Program-made: the position numbers and the translations under genes
Origin: UBA1672 sp964587815
GTDB lineage: Bacteria; Pseudomonadota; Alphaproteobacteria; Micavibrionales; Micavibrionaceae
DNA: 64,000 nt
Assembly (NCBI GenBank): GCA_964587815.1
Contig: CAZPMH010000009.1
Coordinates: 24,434 to 88,433, forward strand
Direction: 5' to 3'
The notes under the pieces: generated by a model
Database searches by the model: none
What the model saw: the letters and a program-made list of their open reading frames with translations, nothing else
What the model was told of the DNA's origin: nothing
Shown here: piece after piece, positions 26,089 to 34,542 of the stretch
Numbering within the stretch: position 1 is the stretch's first letter
Layout of the letters: every line of letters begins with the position of its first letter

Positions 26089-28797
26089 ATGGCATATGCT
26101 TTAACGTCTATATTTGAAGATCAGGCGGTTGACCCCAAACAATTTACTATTTTCAGGGATGAGAACACTCTATCTCCTGTTGATTTGGGCTTGGTTTCTG
26201 AGGCGGCTCAGGCGACGGGTTTGGATGTCAAAGATGTTGTACAGCTCAAGCCTGAAAGGGTTGCCATGCATTGGTTGGCGGGGAGGTTGCCCTTTGACGT
26301 CAAAGTAGAAAGCGACAGTCATTTTTTAAACCAGGCGCAACGGATTAGGGACGATTTTGTTTTTGCGGAGACGCCTGAGAGAAGCTGGTCGAAGCTTACC
26401 AATGATCTGGCTGATTTTAGAACGGAAATTCAGGGTAAGGTCAGTGCAGCGGTTGCTCAGAGCTTTGATGGCGAAACTGTTCCAAATCAAGATTTGGAAG
26501 TTTTTGAAGCGGTTCATCAAATCAGAAGAACGATCACGCTGCGTAATGACATCGGGATGTCCGACTTTGATGATGAAAAGGTAAAGGCGCTGACCAGTTA
26601 TCTTGCCGAAACATATTTTTATAATCGGGAGGCCAATGAACGCATTAAAGAACACGTTAATGCGAGCATATCTGATGCCGTTTCTTCCGTAGATGATATT
26701 AAACCGTTGGATGACGTTACGAAGAAGGGCAAGAAACACATTCATGTCAGTGGCGGGCAGGGGTCCGGAAAGACGTTTTTAAGTCGCAGGTCTTTGGGGA
26801 TTAAGTCTGACGCTCAGGAAAGTTCTCTCATTCGGATTAATAAAGATTTATTCAGGCCGCTCGTTTTAAGCGCCAATGATGCTGCAAAAGATTTAGACCT
26901 TTCTCAGCCCGGTGACAGGCGCCAATACGGGCGGCTGACCGAAGATGAGTTGAATATCATAAAGGGAATTCAATGGGGCATTATCAAAGATTTGGGCGCT
27001 GAAAATGCGCTTCCGAGTTTGCACATAGACAGCACGATTATCGCCGATCAACATCGAACGCAACTTTTAACGCAGGCCGGTTCAAAGCTTACATTATTGC
27101 ATCTTAATACGCCTTTCGATGAAGCGTCGCGCCGTGTTCAGGAGAGAGCCCTGGGCGATGGAATACCCGGTATAGACAGCATGAGGGAAAGCCTTTTGAG
27201 TGAAGTTGTTGCGGGCCATAAAGGGTCAGCAAAAGAAACGGCGTCCATGCTTATTCACGGCTCAGGCCAGCCTATAAAGCTAAAAATACTGGATGGACGT
27301 TCTCCAGAAAAAACGCGTCCCGTACAGGCTCAGGTTGACCTTAGCAAGGGTGTTTTGGATATTTACAGTTCGCGCGCGATTCTTGAGGTGTTCCATAAGG
27401 CAGAAGACGGCAAGACTTCGGTCGTTCCGACGGATGATGATTTAAGGGAGCAGATACAGAATTTTTCCAAGATTGCTTCTGTTATGACTCAAATAAACTT
27501 TCGCGACCCGATTACCGGTAAACTTACGGCGACATACGATAACGGATCAGGCATTAATGTTGTTAATGAGAAGAGATTTGAGGATGAGTTTAAGGGCACT
27601 TTGGTTCAAGAGGTGTTTGACAGCCTTGATGCGTTCCATTCGAGTAAGAAGGCTGCTGTTCTGGGTGTGATCGCCAGAGAGAAAGGGCGCGTATTTAACC
27701 AGCGCCGCGCGTTTGATGATGTTGAGCCGCATGAAATTGTAACCGATCAATATGAGACAGAAGTGCCGCTTGTCGATCAAAGTGCATATGTCGATGATGA
27801 TCCTGATGCAAAATTATTGGAGTGGCGTCATATCGCAAAAAGAGGGAAATTTTTAGATGGCGGGTTTGATCCGTGGCGCGATAAAGCGCCGGACGATGTT
27901 CGTATCCTTGCGGCGAGACAAGTCGTTGATAACTGGCTGACTGACGACGTTATTGAATCTTTGGCTGATCTTTCCGCGGAGAAGGTCAGGGATTGTGCTG
28001 ATCCAAGCCAGCCTTTGACGGTGCATATTTCCCATCCTCTTAAAGACCCGACAAGGCCGACCGTTAATATCAATTATATGGTGTTGGCGTATAGAGAAGA
28101 GTTAGCGAGGCGTCTCAATAATGCGATGGAAGAGCGTCACGAAGATTTAAATGTGACCTTTGCGCATGATCGACCATTAATGGCATTGGCTAGCGACCGA
28201 TCGACAAGAACGACCGCTAGTGCTCTGCAGCGGCTTACCTCTCAACCCTTTTATGATACGGATATCTTTGATGAAGGGGATTTGGTCTTATTCGCGGATG
28301 AGCATGTGCAGGCGGGTGGTGTTATGTTGGCTGCGCGCAATATTAAAAACGCCGTTGATATTAATGTGGTTGGCTATACGGCCTTGTCCTCACATAACTT
28401 AGGCGCTGACCTTCAAATTAACCCGAATGTGAGTATAGCGCTCGAAAATGCAATTGATGAAAATGCCCGCATCCATGATGTTGAGCCTATGTCTGTGCGT
28501 GATGATTTAGACGAGGCATTGTCTCAAGTGGGGCTGGCTCGCGATACGCTTTCAAATATTGAGGGATTGATCCTGATCGCTTATCTCATTGACGGGTCAA
28601 GTGAAGCAAAAAGATCGTGGTTCGATGGCGTTAAATCCAGTATCGGCCTTGGTGAGGAAAAGATACGTGAAGGGATGGATAGCCTCGATTCCATTCTTAT
28701 GGATGACCCGCTAACAGCGCGCGAGTTGGGCGATAGGATTGACGAACAGATTATTGCGAGCAGAAAAGCGGTTTATCCGAGTATGGCAGTGGAATAG
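26089..28797 (+). CDS. Zeta-toxin-like kinase joined to a phosphoribosyltransferase-like domain
   Basis: A 902-residue soluble protein not matching any full-length family I know. Around residues 216-400 it reads as a P-loop kinase of the zeta-toxin type: HVSGGQGSGKTFLSRR (Walker A at 222-229), then IRINKDLFRPLV (zeta-like Asp-Arg site) and a LID-like RRVQERALGDG. Near residues 670-790 it reads as a type I phosphoribosyltransferase, with the PRPP-loop-like DLVLFADEHVQAGGV at 731-745 preceded by alternating strands. The N-terminal 200 residues and the middle (430-650) are unassigned. A 56-residue gene follows eight bases later. The kinase call is fair; the phosphoribosyltransferase call is weaker. 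Confidence 0.7.
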   Translation: MAYALTSIFEDQAVDPKQFTIFRDENTLSPVDLGLVSEAAQATGLDVKDVVQLKPERVAMHWLAGRLPFDVKVESDSHFLNQAQRIRDDFVFAETPERSWSKLTNDLADFRTEIQGKVSAAVAQSFDGETVPNQDLEVFEAVHQIRRTITLRNDIGMSDFDDEKVKALTSYLAETYFYNREANERIKEHVNASISDAVSSVDDIKPLDDVTKKGKKHIHVSGGQGSGKTFLSRRSLGIKSDAQESSLIRINKDLFRPLVLSANDAAKDLDLSQPGDRRQYGRLTEDELNIIKGIQWGIIKDLGAENALPSLHIDSTIIADQHRTQLLTQAGSKLTLLHLNTPFDEASRRVQERALGDGIPGIDSMRESLLSEVVAGHKGSAKETASMLIHGSGQPIKLKILDGRSPEKTRPVQAQVDLSKGVLDIYSSRAILEVFHKAEDGKTSVVPTDDDLREQIQNFSKIASVMTQINFRDPITGKLTATYDNGSGINVVNEKRFEDEFKGTLVQEVFDSLDAFHSSKKAAVLGVIAREKGRVFNQRRAFDDVEPHEIVTDQYETEVPLVDQSAYVDDDPDAKLLEWRHIAKRGKFLDGGFDPWRDKAPDDVRILAARQVVDNWLTDDVIESLADLSAEKVRDCADPSQPLTVHISHPLKDPTRPTVNINYMVLAYREELARRLNNAMEERHEDLNVTFAHDRPLMALASDRSTRTTASALQRLTSQPFYDTDIFDEGDLVLFADEHVQAGGVMLAARNIKNAVDINVVGYTALSSHNLGADLQINPNVSIALENAIDENARIHDVEPMSVRDDLDEALSQVGLARDTLSNIEGLILIAYLIDGSSEAKRSWFDGVKSSIGLGEEKIREGMDSLDSILMDDPLTARELGDRIDEQIIASRKAVYPSMAVE

Positions 28798-28805
28798 GAA
28801 CAAGC

Positions 28806-28976
28806 ATGGCAAACGATAAATACGATACATTAGAAGAAGAGCAAATAGAGGACCTTTCCAAGGCTCTGAAAGAGTCTGCTCAGCTGACAGATCAGCTTGA
28901 GAGCTTTAACGATGAATATGAGACGCTTTCTAAAAAGTACCCCCTCAAGAATTCGAAAAGCCGCTATTCAGGTTAA
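28806..28976 (+). CDS. Small acidic helical protein, 56 aa, partner of the 902-aa protein
   Basis: A short gene starting at ATG 28806, nine bases after the upstream stop, with AGGA just ahead. The product is acidic and strongly helical or coiled-coil in its first 45 residues (TLEEEQIEDLSKALKESAQL), then turns basic (KKYPLKNSKSR). Size, charge and position fit an antitoxin, inhibitor or adaptor for the large protein upstream, but no family is recognised. Together they form a two-gene unit ending at a convergent neighbour. Confidence 0.7.
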   Translation: MANDKYDTLEEEQIEDLSKALKESAQLTDQLESFNDEYETLSKKYPLKNSKSRYSG

Positions 28977-28989
28977 TTAAAAGACGAAC

Positions 28990-29304
28990 TTAGTCGTTGT
29001 AGCGTTCCATGCATTGGCGGTAGCGCAGATTGTAGATTGCGCGTTGGGCTTGGGCGCGTTTTGCTGCGCCGATTGCCTCACCGACGCGCTTTGCTTTGTC
29101 GCCGCCAACTGATTGGGCTTTCTTCTTGCCGTAATTGTCGAATGGCTCGTCAGGCAGCCTTGATTTTTCTGATGCGATGCGGTGGCATCTTTGGTGCCTT
29201 TCCTGATATGACTCGTTTGAGGCGTGTGCTTGTGGTGCGCCTAAAGTGCCGCATAGAAGCAGAGAGGCCGCAAAAAGCCCTATATATTTTGTTGTGTGAC
29301 GCAT
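28990..29304 (-). CDS. Small secreted protein, 104 aa
   Basis: Signal peptide at residues 1 to about 28 (ending AHA before SNESY). The mature part is basic and hydrophilic with two Cys, one in ERHQRCHRIA and one in YRQCMERY, that could form a disulfide in the periplasm. Gly and Ala residues in VGEAIGAAKRAQAQRA recall a short helix-packing stretch. No family recognised. Confidence 0.65.
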   Translation of the reverse strand: MRHTTKYIGLFAASLLLCGTLGAPQAHASNESYQERHQRCHRIASEKSRLPDEPFDNYGKKKAQSVGGDKAKRVGEAIGAAKRAQAQRAIYNLRYRQCMERYND

Positions 29305-29391
29305 TTTGATCTCCTGCTTTTTGATATTGTCCTTTTTAGTATACGCCTGATTCGTCCATTTTAAAAATTTGTGCCTTTGGGAAGCCCTGCC

Positions 29392-30036
29392 TTATTTTTT
29401 AAAAATGTAAGGCTTATCAAATTTCACATAGTCACGCCCTGATGAGCGCGCCCAATTGACGATGCTTTGCGTGTTTTGCTTTTTCACTTTGAATGACATT
29501 TCCGGCGGCAGGAGTTGCGGACCGTTTGAAATATTTTTGATTGCCTTGCTTTCGCTGTTCGGCATCCAGAAGCCCAAGATATTTTTCCCAGCATCTTTTT
29601 GGACGATGAAGAAGTAGTATTTTTTATCTTCATTCTTCTGTTTTGTCGTGCCGATCATATCGAAGTAAACGGATGCGATGTAAAGCGTTGATTGATCCGG
29701 TTGTTTTTTCGGTAGTTCTGAGAGGGCGAGTGTGCCGCTGAGGGTAAGCTCATCGGGTTTTTCTATGTTGCCGATATAGGCAATATCAAGCAGATCAACA
29801 GTTGTACCGTTTTGCAAGGTTTCTGTCTTTCCGCTGTCGGTGATTTTTAGTCTGGCGGTTGTTTTGCTGCCTTCGCCGCGACCCAATGTGGTGCTGTCGT
29901 AAGTTCCTGATAAATCTTTGAAATTTGCGCGTTTTACGACGGTCTCGGGAATGATGACACGCCCGGATGTGAAGAATTCACACCCTGTGATGAATAGTAT
30001 GAGGCAAAGTACGCTGAGAATTTTTCGTGTATGCAT
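29392..30036 (-). CDS. Hypothetical lipoprotein, 214 aa
   Basis: The start is the ATG at 30036, with AAGGAC eight bases upstream, which gives a textbook lipoprotein leader: a basic start, a hydrophobic core and the lipobox ITGC at Cys19. An upstream ATG at 30084 in the same frame would bury that leader. The mature domain is probably beta-rich (alternating polar/hydrophobic around LSGTYDSTTLGRG and LTLSGTLALSEL). No family recognised. It is divergent from the large ABC/TelA operon, and the two promoters share the 30037-30178 gap. Confidence 0.75.
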   Translation of the reverse strand: MHTRKILSVLCLILFITGCEFFTSGRVIIPETVVKRANFKDLSGTYDSTTLGRGEGSKTTARLKITDSGKTETLQNGTTVDLLDIAYIGNIEKPDELTLSGTLALSELPKKQPDQSTLYIASVYFDMIGTTKQKNEDKKYYFFIVQKDAGKNILGFWMPNSESKAIKNISNGPQLLPPEMSFKVKKQNTQSIVNWARSSGRDYVKFDKPYIFKK

Positions 30037-30109
30037 TTTGGCCGTCCTTATTCTTTGAATTATTAAGAATTGCGCGATCTCCACAGTTTTTTAATATTTG
30101 TCTGTCATG

Positions 30110-30138
30110 TTGCGCATCGTGTTAAAGTGCGATATTTT
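30110..30138 (+). promoter_or_regulatory. Putative promoter of the nine-gene operon
   Basis: TTGCGC (30110-30115) and TATTTT (30133-30138) stand 17 bases apart, each matching four of six consensus positions. The first gene's TTG start is 41 bases downstream, after a GAGGGGG ribosome site. No other good candidate lies in the gap. Confidence 0.45.
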
Positions 30139-30178
30139 GACGCAGAAATAAACTATTTTCGAAAAAGAGGGGGTCGGT

Positions 30179-31897
30179 TTGTCTCGCCTGAATTTTTTTA
30201 GCCTTACCATTATAGCATGTTTTTCCTATTTTCCGATGGCTCATGCGGTTGAGTATTTAAGTGATGCGCCGATAACGCAAGCGTTACGTGATGTTCCTGT
30301 ACGTGATTGTCGTAGCGCTGATCGGTTGACTGTACCACTTATTACGTGGGGCGCGGACAGTGTTACGATTTATGCCAATGGGAATGATCAACGCACGCAA
30401 AATGGCAGTTTGTTTGGTCAAAAGGGGCTCAATTTGAACCTTGTGCGTCAAGATGACTTCGCAAATCAGGTTCAGGCTTATATGCGTTGTGACAGCCCGT
30501 TTCTGCGGGCGACGCTTGGTATGGCGAACTTGGTGACTGATATTACTGAGAAAGACCCGCGCACGCGTATGGTCGCGATTTATCAACATAGTTGGTCTGC
30601 GGGTGGGGATGCGCTGGTTGTGAAGTCGAACATCAAAAAACCATCTGATTTGAAGGGCAAGACGATCGCGTTGCAAAAAGCAGGGCCGCATGTTGATTAC
30701 CTGATGACGGTTTTGAAAGATGCGGGGCTACAGCCAAGTGATGTGACGATTAAATGGACGAAAGACCTTGTCGGGTTTGAGGGATCGACGCCGTCAGCGG
30801 CTTTGCGTTCAGACTCTTCGGTTGATGCGGCGTTGGTGATTATTCCTGACGGTTTGGCGTTGACCTCAGACGGGGCCGTTGGAACAGGCGCAGAGAGCAG
30901 CGTTAAAGGTGCACGTATTTTGCTTTCAACCAAATCGGCGAACCGCGTGATCGCGGATTTGTACTTTGTGCGGGCGGATTTTTTAAATGCCAATCGCGCC
31001 GTGGTCGAAAATTTTGTGCATGCTATGTTTCAAGCCGAGCAAAAAGTTCAATCTTTAATGAAGGCGCGCTCACCACAGCGTGATGCGCTTATGAAGCGGA
31101 GTGCGAAAATCTTGCTTGATTCGGAGTTGGCGCAGGCTGATGCGGAAGCGATGTGGATGGATGCGGAAGTTGTAGGCTGGGGCGGTAACGTAAAGTTTTT
31201 CACCGATGAAAATTATCCGCGCCGTTTTGAGCGTTTGAATGCAGATGTTCAAAATTCGCTTGTGTCTTTGGGGCATGTGAAAACACTACAGAAAATTGGC
31301 GTGGCAGGGTGGAACTTTGAAACCTTGCGTCCGTCAGGTGCCGGCCCAGTGAAAGCAGAGGTGAGCCGTTTTAACGAGGCGGCGGTTACGCAGGCGATTA
31401 CCAAGCAGCAGGCACAGGGAACAATCGGTGATAATACGTTGTTTGCGTTTGAAATTAATTTTAAGCCGAATCAGGATACGTTCCCCGTTGAGCTTTATCA
31501 GCAGCAGTTCTCACGCGTTATTGATTTGGCGGCGACCTATTCAGGCGCGGTGATTACGGTGGAGGGGCATTCCGACCCGCTTGGGTATCTTCGTGCGAAG
31601 AAGGAAGGTAAGACGCCCGTTGTGTTGAATATGATGACGCAGAGCGCCCGTAACCTATCTGTGGCACGTGCTCAATCTGTTCGTGACAGCATTATTTCAC
31701 TGGGGCGTCAGAAAAGCATTAGCATGGATCCAACACAGTTTGTTGTTGTTGGCATGGGGTTCCGTGACCCGAAATCGGGTCTTTGCGGTGCAGAGCCGTG
31801 CCCGCCACAGAATGAGCAGGAGTGGCTGTCAAACATGCGTGTTGTATTTCGTATTGTAAATGTGGAGGCCGAAGCAAGTGCGTTCAAGCCGTTATAG
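30179..31897 (+). CDS. Substrate-binding protein fused to OmpA-like domain
   Basis: First gene of the operon. After a signal peptide (residues 1-23, ending AHA) comes a periplasmic binding domain of the NMT1/taurine type (SNIKKPSDLKGKTIALQKAG is typical, residues about 40-380). The C-terminal 160 residues are an OmpA/MotB-like domain (FEINFKPNQDTFP, then ITVEGHSDPLG), which normally grips peptidoglycan. A binding protein tethered to the cell wall in this way is unusual. The start is TTG at 30179 behind GAGGGGG. The last 20 bases overlap the start of the vWA gene. Ligand unknown. Confidence 0.82.
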   Translation: MSRLNFFSLTIIACFSYFPMAHAVEYLSDAPITQALRDVPVRDCRSADRLTVPLITWGADSVTIYANGNDQRTQNGSLFGQKGLNLNLVRQDDFANQVQAYMRCDSPFLRATLGMANLVTDITEKDPRTRMVAIYQHSWSAGGDALVVKSNIKKPSDLKGKTIALQKAGPHVDYLMTVLKDAGLQPSDVTIKWTKDLVGFEGSTPSAALRSDSSVDAALVIIPDGLALTSDGAVGTGAESSVKGARILLSTKSANRVIADLYFVRADFLNANRAVVENFVHAMFQAEQKVQSLMKARSPQRDALMKRSAKILLDSELAQADAEAMWMDAEVVGWGGNVKFFTDENYPRRFERLNADVQNSLVSLGHVKTLQKIGVAGWNFETLRPSGAGPVKAEVSRFNEAAVTQAITKQQAQGTIGDNTLFAFEINFKPNQDTFPVELYQQQFSRVIDLAATYSGAVITVEGHSDPLGYLRAKKEGKTPVVLNMMTQSARNLSVARAQSVRDSIISLGRQKSISMDPTQFVVVGMGFRDPKSGLCGAEPCPPQNEQEWLSNMRVVFRIVNVEAEASAFKPL

Positions 31898-32726
31898 AGA
31901 TCGATATAAGAAAAGACGCCACGATAAATATAGCAGGCGTAAGCGCAAGCGTTCATCAGGCGTGCGTGCGAGCAGTTTCTTGTTTTGGGTGATTATGAGC
32001 GTTGTGCTTTATAACGCCTATGTCGGCTTTAAAGAGAGCAAAGACGATGCATCTTCTGCTGCAAAAAGCAGTGCATCTTTCACCGCCAATCAGAATTGGG
32101 GGCAAGATGGTGGTGATGATATTGTGTTGGCGCCGAATATGCTGGCGAAGAATTACTACATCATTCTGGATACGTCAGGGTCGATGTCTAAATATGAATG
32201 TTCTGATTCGGGCAGTAAAATGCAAACCGCGAAAAGCAGCCTGATAAGTTGGGTCGAGCAGATCAGCGCGGATAGTAACATTGCGCTTTTAACTTTCAGT
32301 GATAAGTCGGTTGAGGAAGTGTTGCCGTTGCGTCAGAACTCAAAAGCCTATCAGGATGAGTTTGTACGTAAGGTTCTTATGGAACGGCCCGAAGGAGGTA
32401 CGCCTTTGGGTCAGTCTCTGAAACAGGCGCATGACGTGTTAGGGGCGCAAGCGAAACGTCAATTGGGATACGGTGAGTATCATATAGTGGTCGTCACAGA
32501 TGGTGTCGCGTCTGATCCGAGATTGATGAAGAATACCGTTAAGCGTATTTTCAAAACGCCGATTCTTCTCCATACGATTGGCTTTTGTATTGACGGTGAC
32601 CATGCGCTGAATCAACCAGAGCGCGCGCGTTATGTCAGTGCGATGAATCAAGATGAATTGACGAGTAGCTTGCGCGGCGTTTTGGCGGAGAGTCCGCGTT
32701 TCGATATTACGGGTTTCGAAAACTAG
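31878..32726 (+). CDS. Membrane-anchored von Willebrand A domain protein
   Basis: A 282-residue bitopic protein. A very basic cytoplasmic head (first 30 residues) leads into one membrane helix (about 33-50), then a vWA domain in the periplasm. The metal-ion-dependent adhesion site is intact: DTSGSMS at 98-104, a Thr in EGGTPLGQSL and Asp in VVVTDGVASD. Such domains bind partner proteins through a divalent metal. The GTG start at 31878 is decided by GGAGG at 31864-31868, nine bases ahead, inside the 3' end of the previous gene. An earlier in-frame ATG at 31860 lacks such support. Confidence 0.85.
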   Translation: MRSSRYRDRYKKRRHDKYSRRKRKRSSGVRASSFLFWVIMSVVLYNAYVGFKESKDDASSAAKSSASFTANQNWGQDGGDDIVLAPNMLAKNYYIILDTSGSMSKYECSDSGSKMQTAKSSLISWVEQISADSNIALLTFSDKSVEEVLPLRQNSKAYQDEFVRKVLMERPEGGTPLGQSLKQAHDVLGAQAKRQLGYGEYHIVVVTDGVASDPRLMKNTVKRIFKTPILLHTIGFCIDGDHALNQPERARYVSAMNQDELTSSLRGVLAESPRFDITGFEN

Positions 32727-32764
32727 GGTGTCTTACTCGTATTTTATATTAACAGGTTGTTTTT

Positions 32765-33250
32765 ATGGCTAAAGGATCATCTTTATTTTCAGCGCGTCGC
32801 ATTGCGGGGCTTTTGATCCTGATTGCGATCTTCATTTTCGTTGCAGGGCAGAGCCTTTGGAGCATTTACGTTGAGAGCCAAACTTATACAATTTTGTTTC
32901 CGCGGAGCACCATTTTAACTGAAGAGGCTTATGCGCAAATTGATGCGGCGACGGAGATTTTGAAAAAAGATGAGCGCATTCATGTTCAGATTATTGGCCA
33001 TACAAGTGTGCAGGGAGATGCTGAGGCGAATATGTCTCTAAGCATAAGGCGTGCGGAAGCCGTTAAAGGTGAGTTTGAATATCGCGGTATAGAAGAAGAG
33101 CGCATTAGCGTTGAGGGGCGCGGTGGAAGCGAGCCGCTAAGTCGTGAGGCAGGAGAGACTGATCGTGGTTATACGCTGCGTTCGGGGCGCGTTGAAGTGA
33201 CGTTATCCCGCTTTATAGATAGTCCGCTCTCCTATCTACAACCGAAATAA
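32765..33250 (+). CDS. OmpA-like peptidoglycan-binding protein
   Basis: A 161-residue protein with one N-terminal membrane helix (residues 13-34) and a periplasmic OmpA/MotB domain: TILFPRSTILTEEAYAQID, IHVQIIGHTSVQGDAEANM, and IRRAEAVKGEFEYRGIEEER. It would pin the assembly to the cell wall. It is the second OmpA domain in the operon, after the fusion encoded by gene one. The ATG at 32765 lacks a strong ribosome site. Confidence 0.85.
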   Translation: MAKGSSLFSARRIAGLLILIAIFIFVAGQSLWSIYVESQTYTILFPRSTILTEEAYAQIDAATEILKKDERIHVQIIGHTSVQGDAEANMSLSIRRAEAVKGEFEYRGIEEERISVEGRGGSEPLSREAGETDRGYTLRSGRVEVTLSRFIDSPLSYLQPK

Positions 33251-33259
33251 GAGGGTTAT

Positions 33260-33886
33260 TTGCCGCGTACATCCAATGAAGTTCTGCTTTGGAATGAATG
33301 GAATCCAGGCTTGGATAATGACCATTTAAGTTTGGGTGAGGTATGGGACAGCCTTCCTGCCATTGCTGCGGATAAAGTGCCTTTGATTATTCGCCTGTTT
33401 GAAAATCCGAAATCGACGATTGCTTTTCCGGGTGCGATTGATTTAGAGGCGCATGACGCGATACACGCCCTGTTGGGGCGCGGGCTCATGGTTCAGGATG
33501 AGGCGTTTGTTATCGGCTTTACGATGGGCGCGGCACGAAAATTTAAGCCTTGGCACGGCTCAGTTTTTACGTGGATCACGCGGTATCTTTATCGTAAGCC
33601 CTATCAATTTTCGCATCAGGATCTGATCTCTTATCGGCTTGGCATGTGGGAAGGGCGCTCGCAAGGGGTTGAAGATATTCATCTTTTTGATTTTACCGCT
33701 CATAAAGATAAGTCTTTAAAAGATTTGCGGAAAGACTTAAAAATTGACCGTAATCGCTTGTATAGTGTCTATGCGTATGAAAAAATACCTGTGCCTGATA
33801 CGCAGGCCAGCCAGCGTCTTGACGTTGATTTGAAGAATGTTGACCCGAGTGCGATCAGACCGCCAAAAGGTGGTGCAGGTCGTTAG
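33260..33886 (+). CDS. Hypothetical protein, 208 aa, operon member
   Basis: No family recognised. Soluble, with many aromatic residues (LLWNEWNPGL, KPWHGSVFTWITRYLYRKPY) and a polar Pro/Gly-rich tail. No signal peptide. The start is TTG at 33260 preceded by GAGGG. It sits between the OmpA-like and XpaC-like genes with gaps of 9 and 5 bases, so it is a full member of the operon and a candidate cytoplasmic partner of XpaC/TelA. Confidence 0.7.
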   Translation: MPRTSNEVLLWNEWNPGLDNDHLSLGEVWDSLPAIAADKVPLIIRLFENPKSTIAFPGAIDLEAHDAIHALLGRGLMVQDEAFVIGFTMGAARKFKPWHGSVFTWITRYLYRKPYQFSHQDLISYRLGMWEGRSQGVEDIHLFDFTAHKDKSLKDLRKDLKIDRNRLYSVYAYEKIPVPDTQASQRLDVDLKNVDPSAIRPPKGGAGR

Positions 33887-33891
33887 AAGAT

Positions 33892-34509
33892 ATGAGTAAG
33901 ATAAAGAAATTTTCACACATTCCTTATAAAGAAATAGGAAACGGCGTTTTATCGTCGGGCGTGTTTCTTTCTTCCTACTTTCTAGGCGGGTATACGCTCG
34001 GCATGTCGATTATTTTCGGCGGTATTTGTTATGCGGGTTATCGTTTGTTCTTCGGAACGGATTTGAGCAAAGAGGATTTGTGGAAGGACATGGACGGCCT
34101 TGCTGCGCAGCATGCGTTGGAGCAATTGACCAAAGCGCGCGATTACATGGCGGAAATTCAAAAGATCAATAAAGACATTCCGTCTCGCAATCTAACGATC
34201 AAGTTGGATAAGCTGGAGGAGATCGGGCAGGATATTATTCTTTTGTTTGAACAAGACCCCAAAGAATTGCGCCGTTCGCGCCGATTCATCGATGTTTATT
34301 TGAGCGGGGCAGTGTCAGTCAGTCGACAGTTTGCAACACTGCATGCGCGTACGGATGATGTTGAAGTTTACATGCAGTATCGCGAGTTTTTGAATGAGAT
34401 GATTAACGCGTTTGATAAGCACTATCACGCGTTGTTGGATGATGATAGGGTAAGTCTGGATGTGGAGATTGAAGTTTTGAAGAAGCGCCTTAAGACTGAG
34501 GCGTATTGA
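33892..34509 (+). CDS. XpaC-like membrane-associated protein
   Basis: A 205-residue protein with one hydrophobic hairpin near residues 17-50 followed by a long helical cytoplasmic part (RNLTIKLDKLEEIGQDIILL, then ELRRSRRFIDVYLSGAV). This pattern matches the XpaC family (named from 5-bromo-4-chloroindolyl phosphate hydrolysis). XpaC and TelA genes are commonly adjacent in bacteria, and the next gene is a TelA, which strengthens the call. Function in molecular terms is unknown. Confidence 0.75.
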   Translation: MSKIKKFSHIPYKEIGNGVLSSGVFLSSYFLGGYTLGMSIIFGGICYAGYRLFFGTDLSKEDLWKDMDGLAAQHALEQLTKARDYMAEIQKINKDIPSRNLTIKLDKLEEIGQDIILLFEQDPKELRRSRRFIDVYLSGAVSVSRQFATLHARTDDVEVYMQYREFLNEMINAFDKHYHALLDDDRVSLDVEIEVLKKRLKTEAY

Positions 34510-34542
34510 TATATTTAAGTTTTTATTTTCAAGGAGAGAGAG

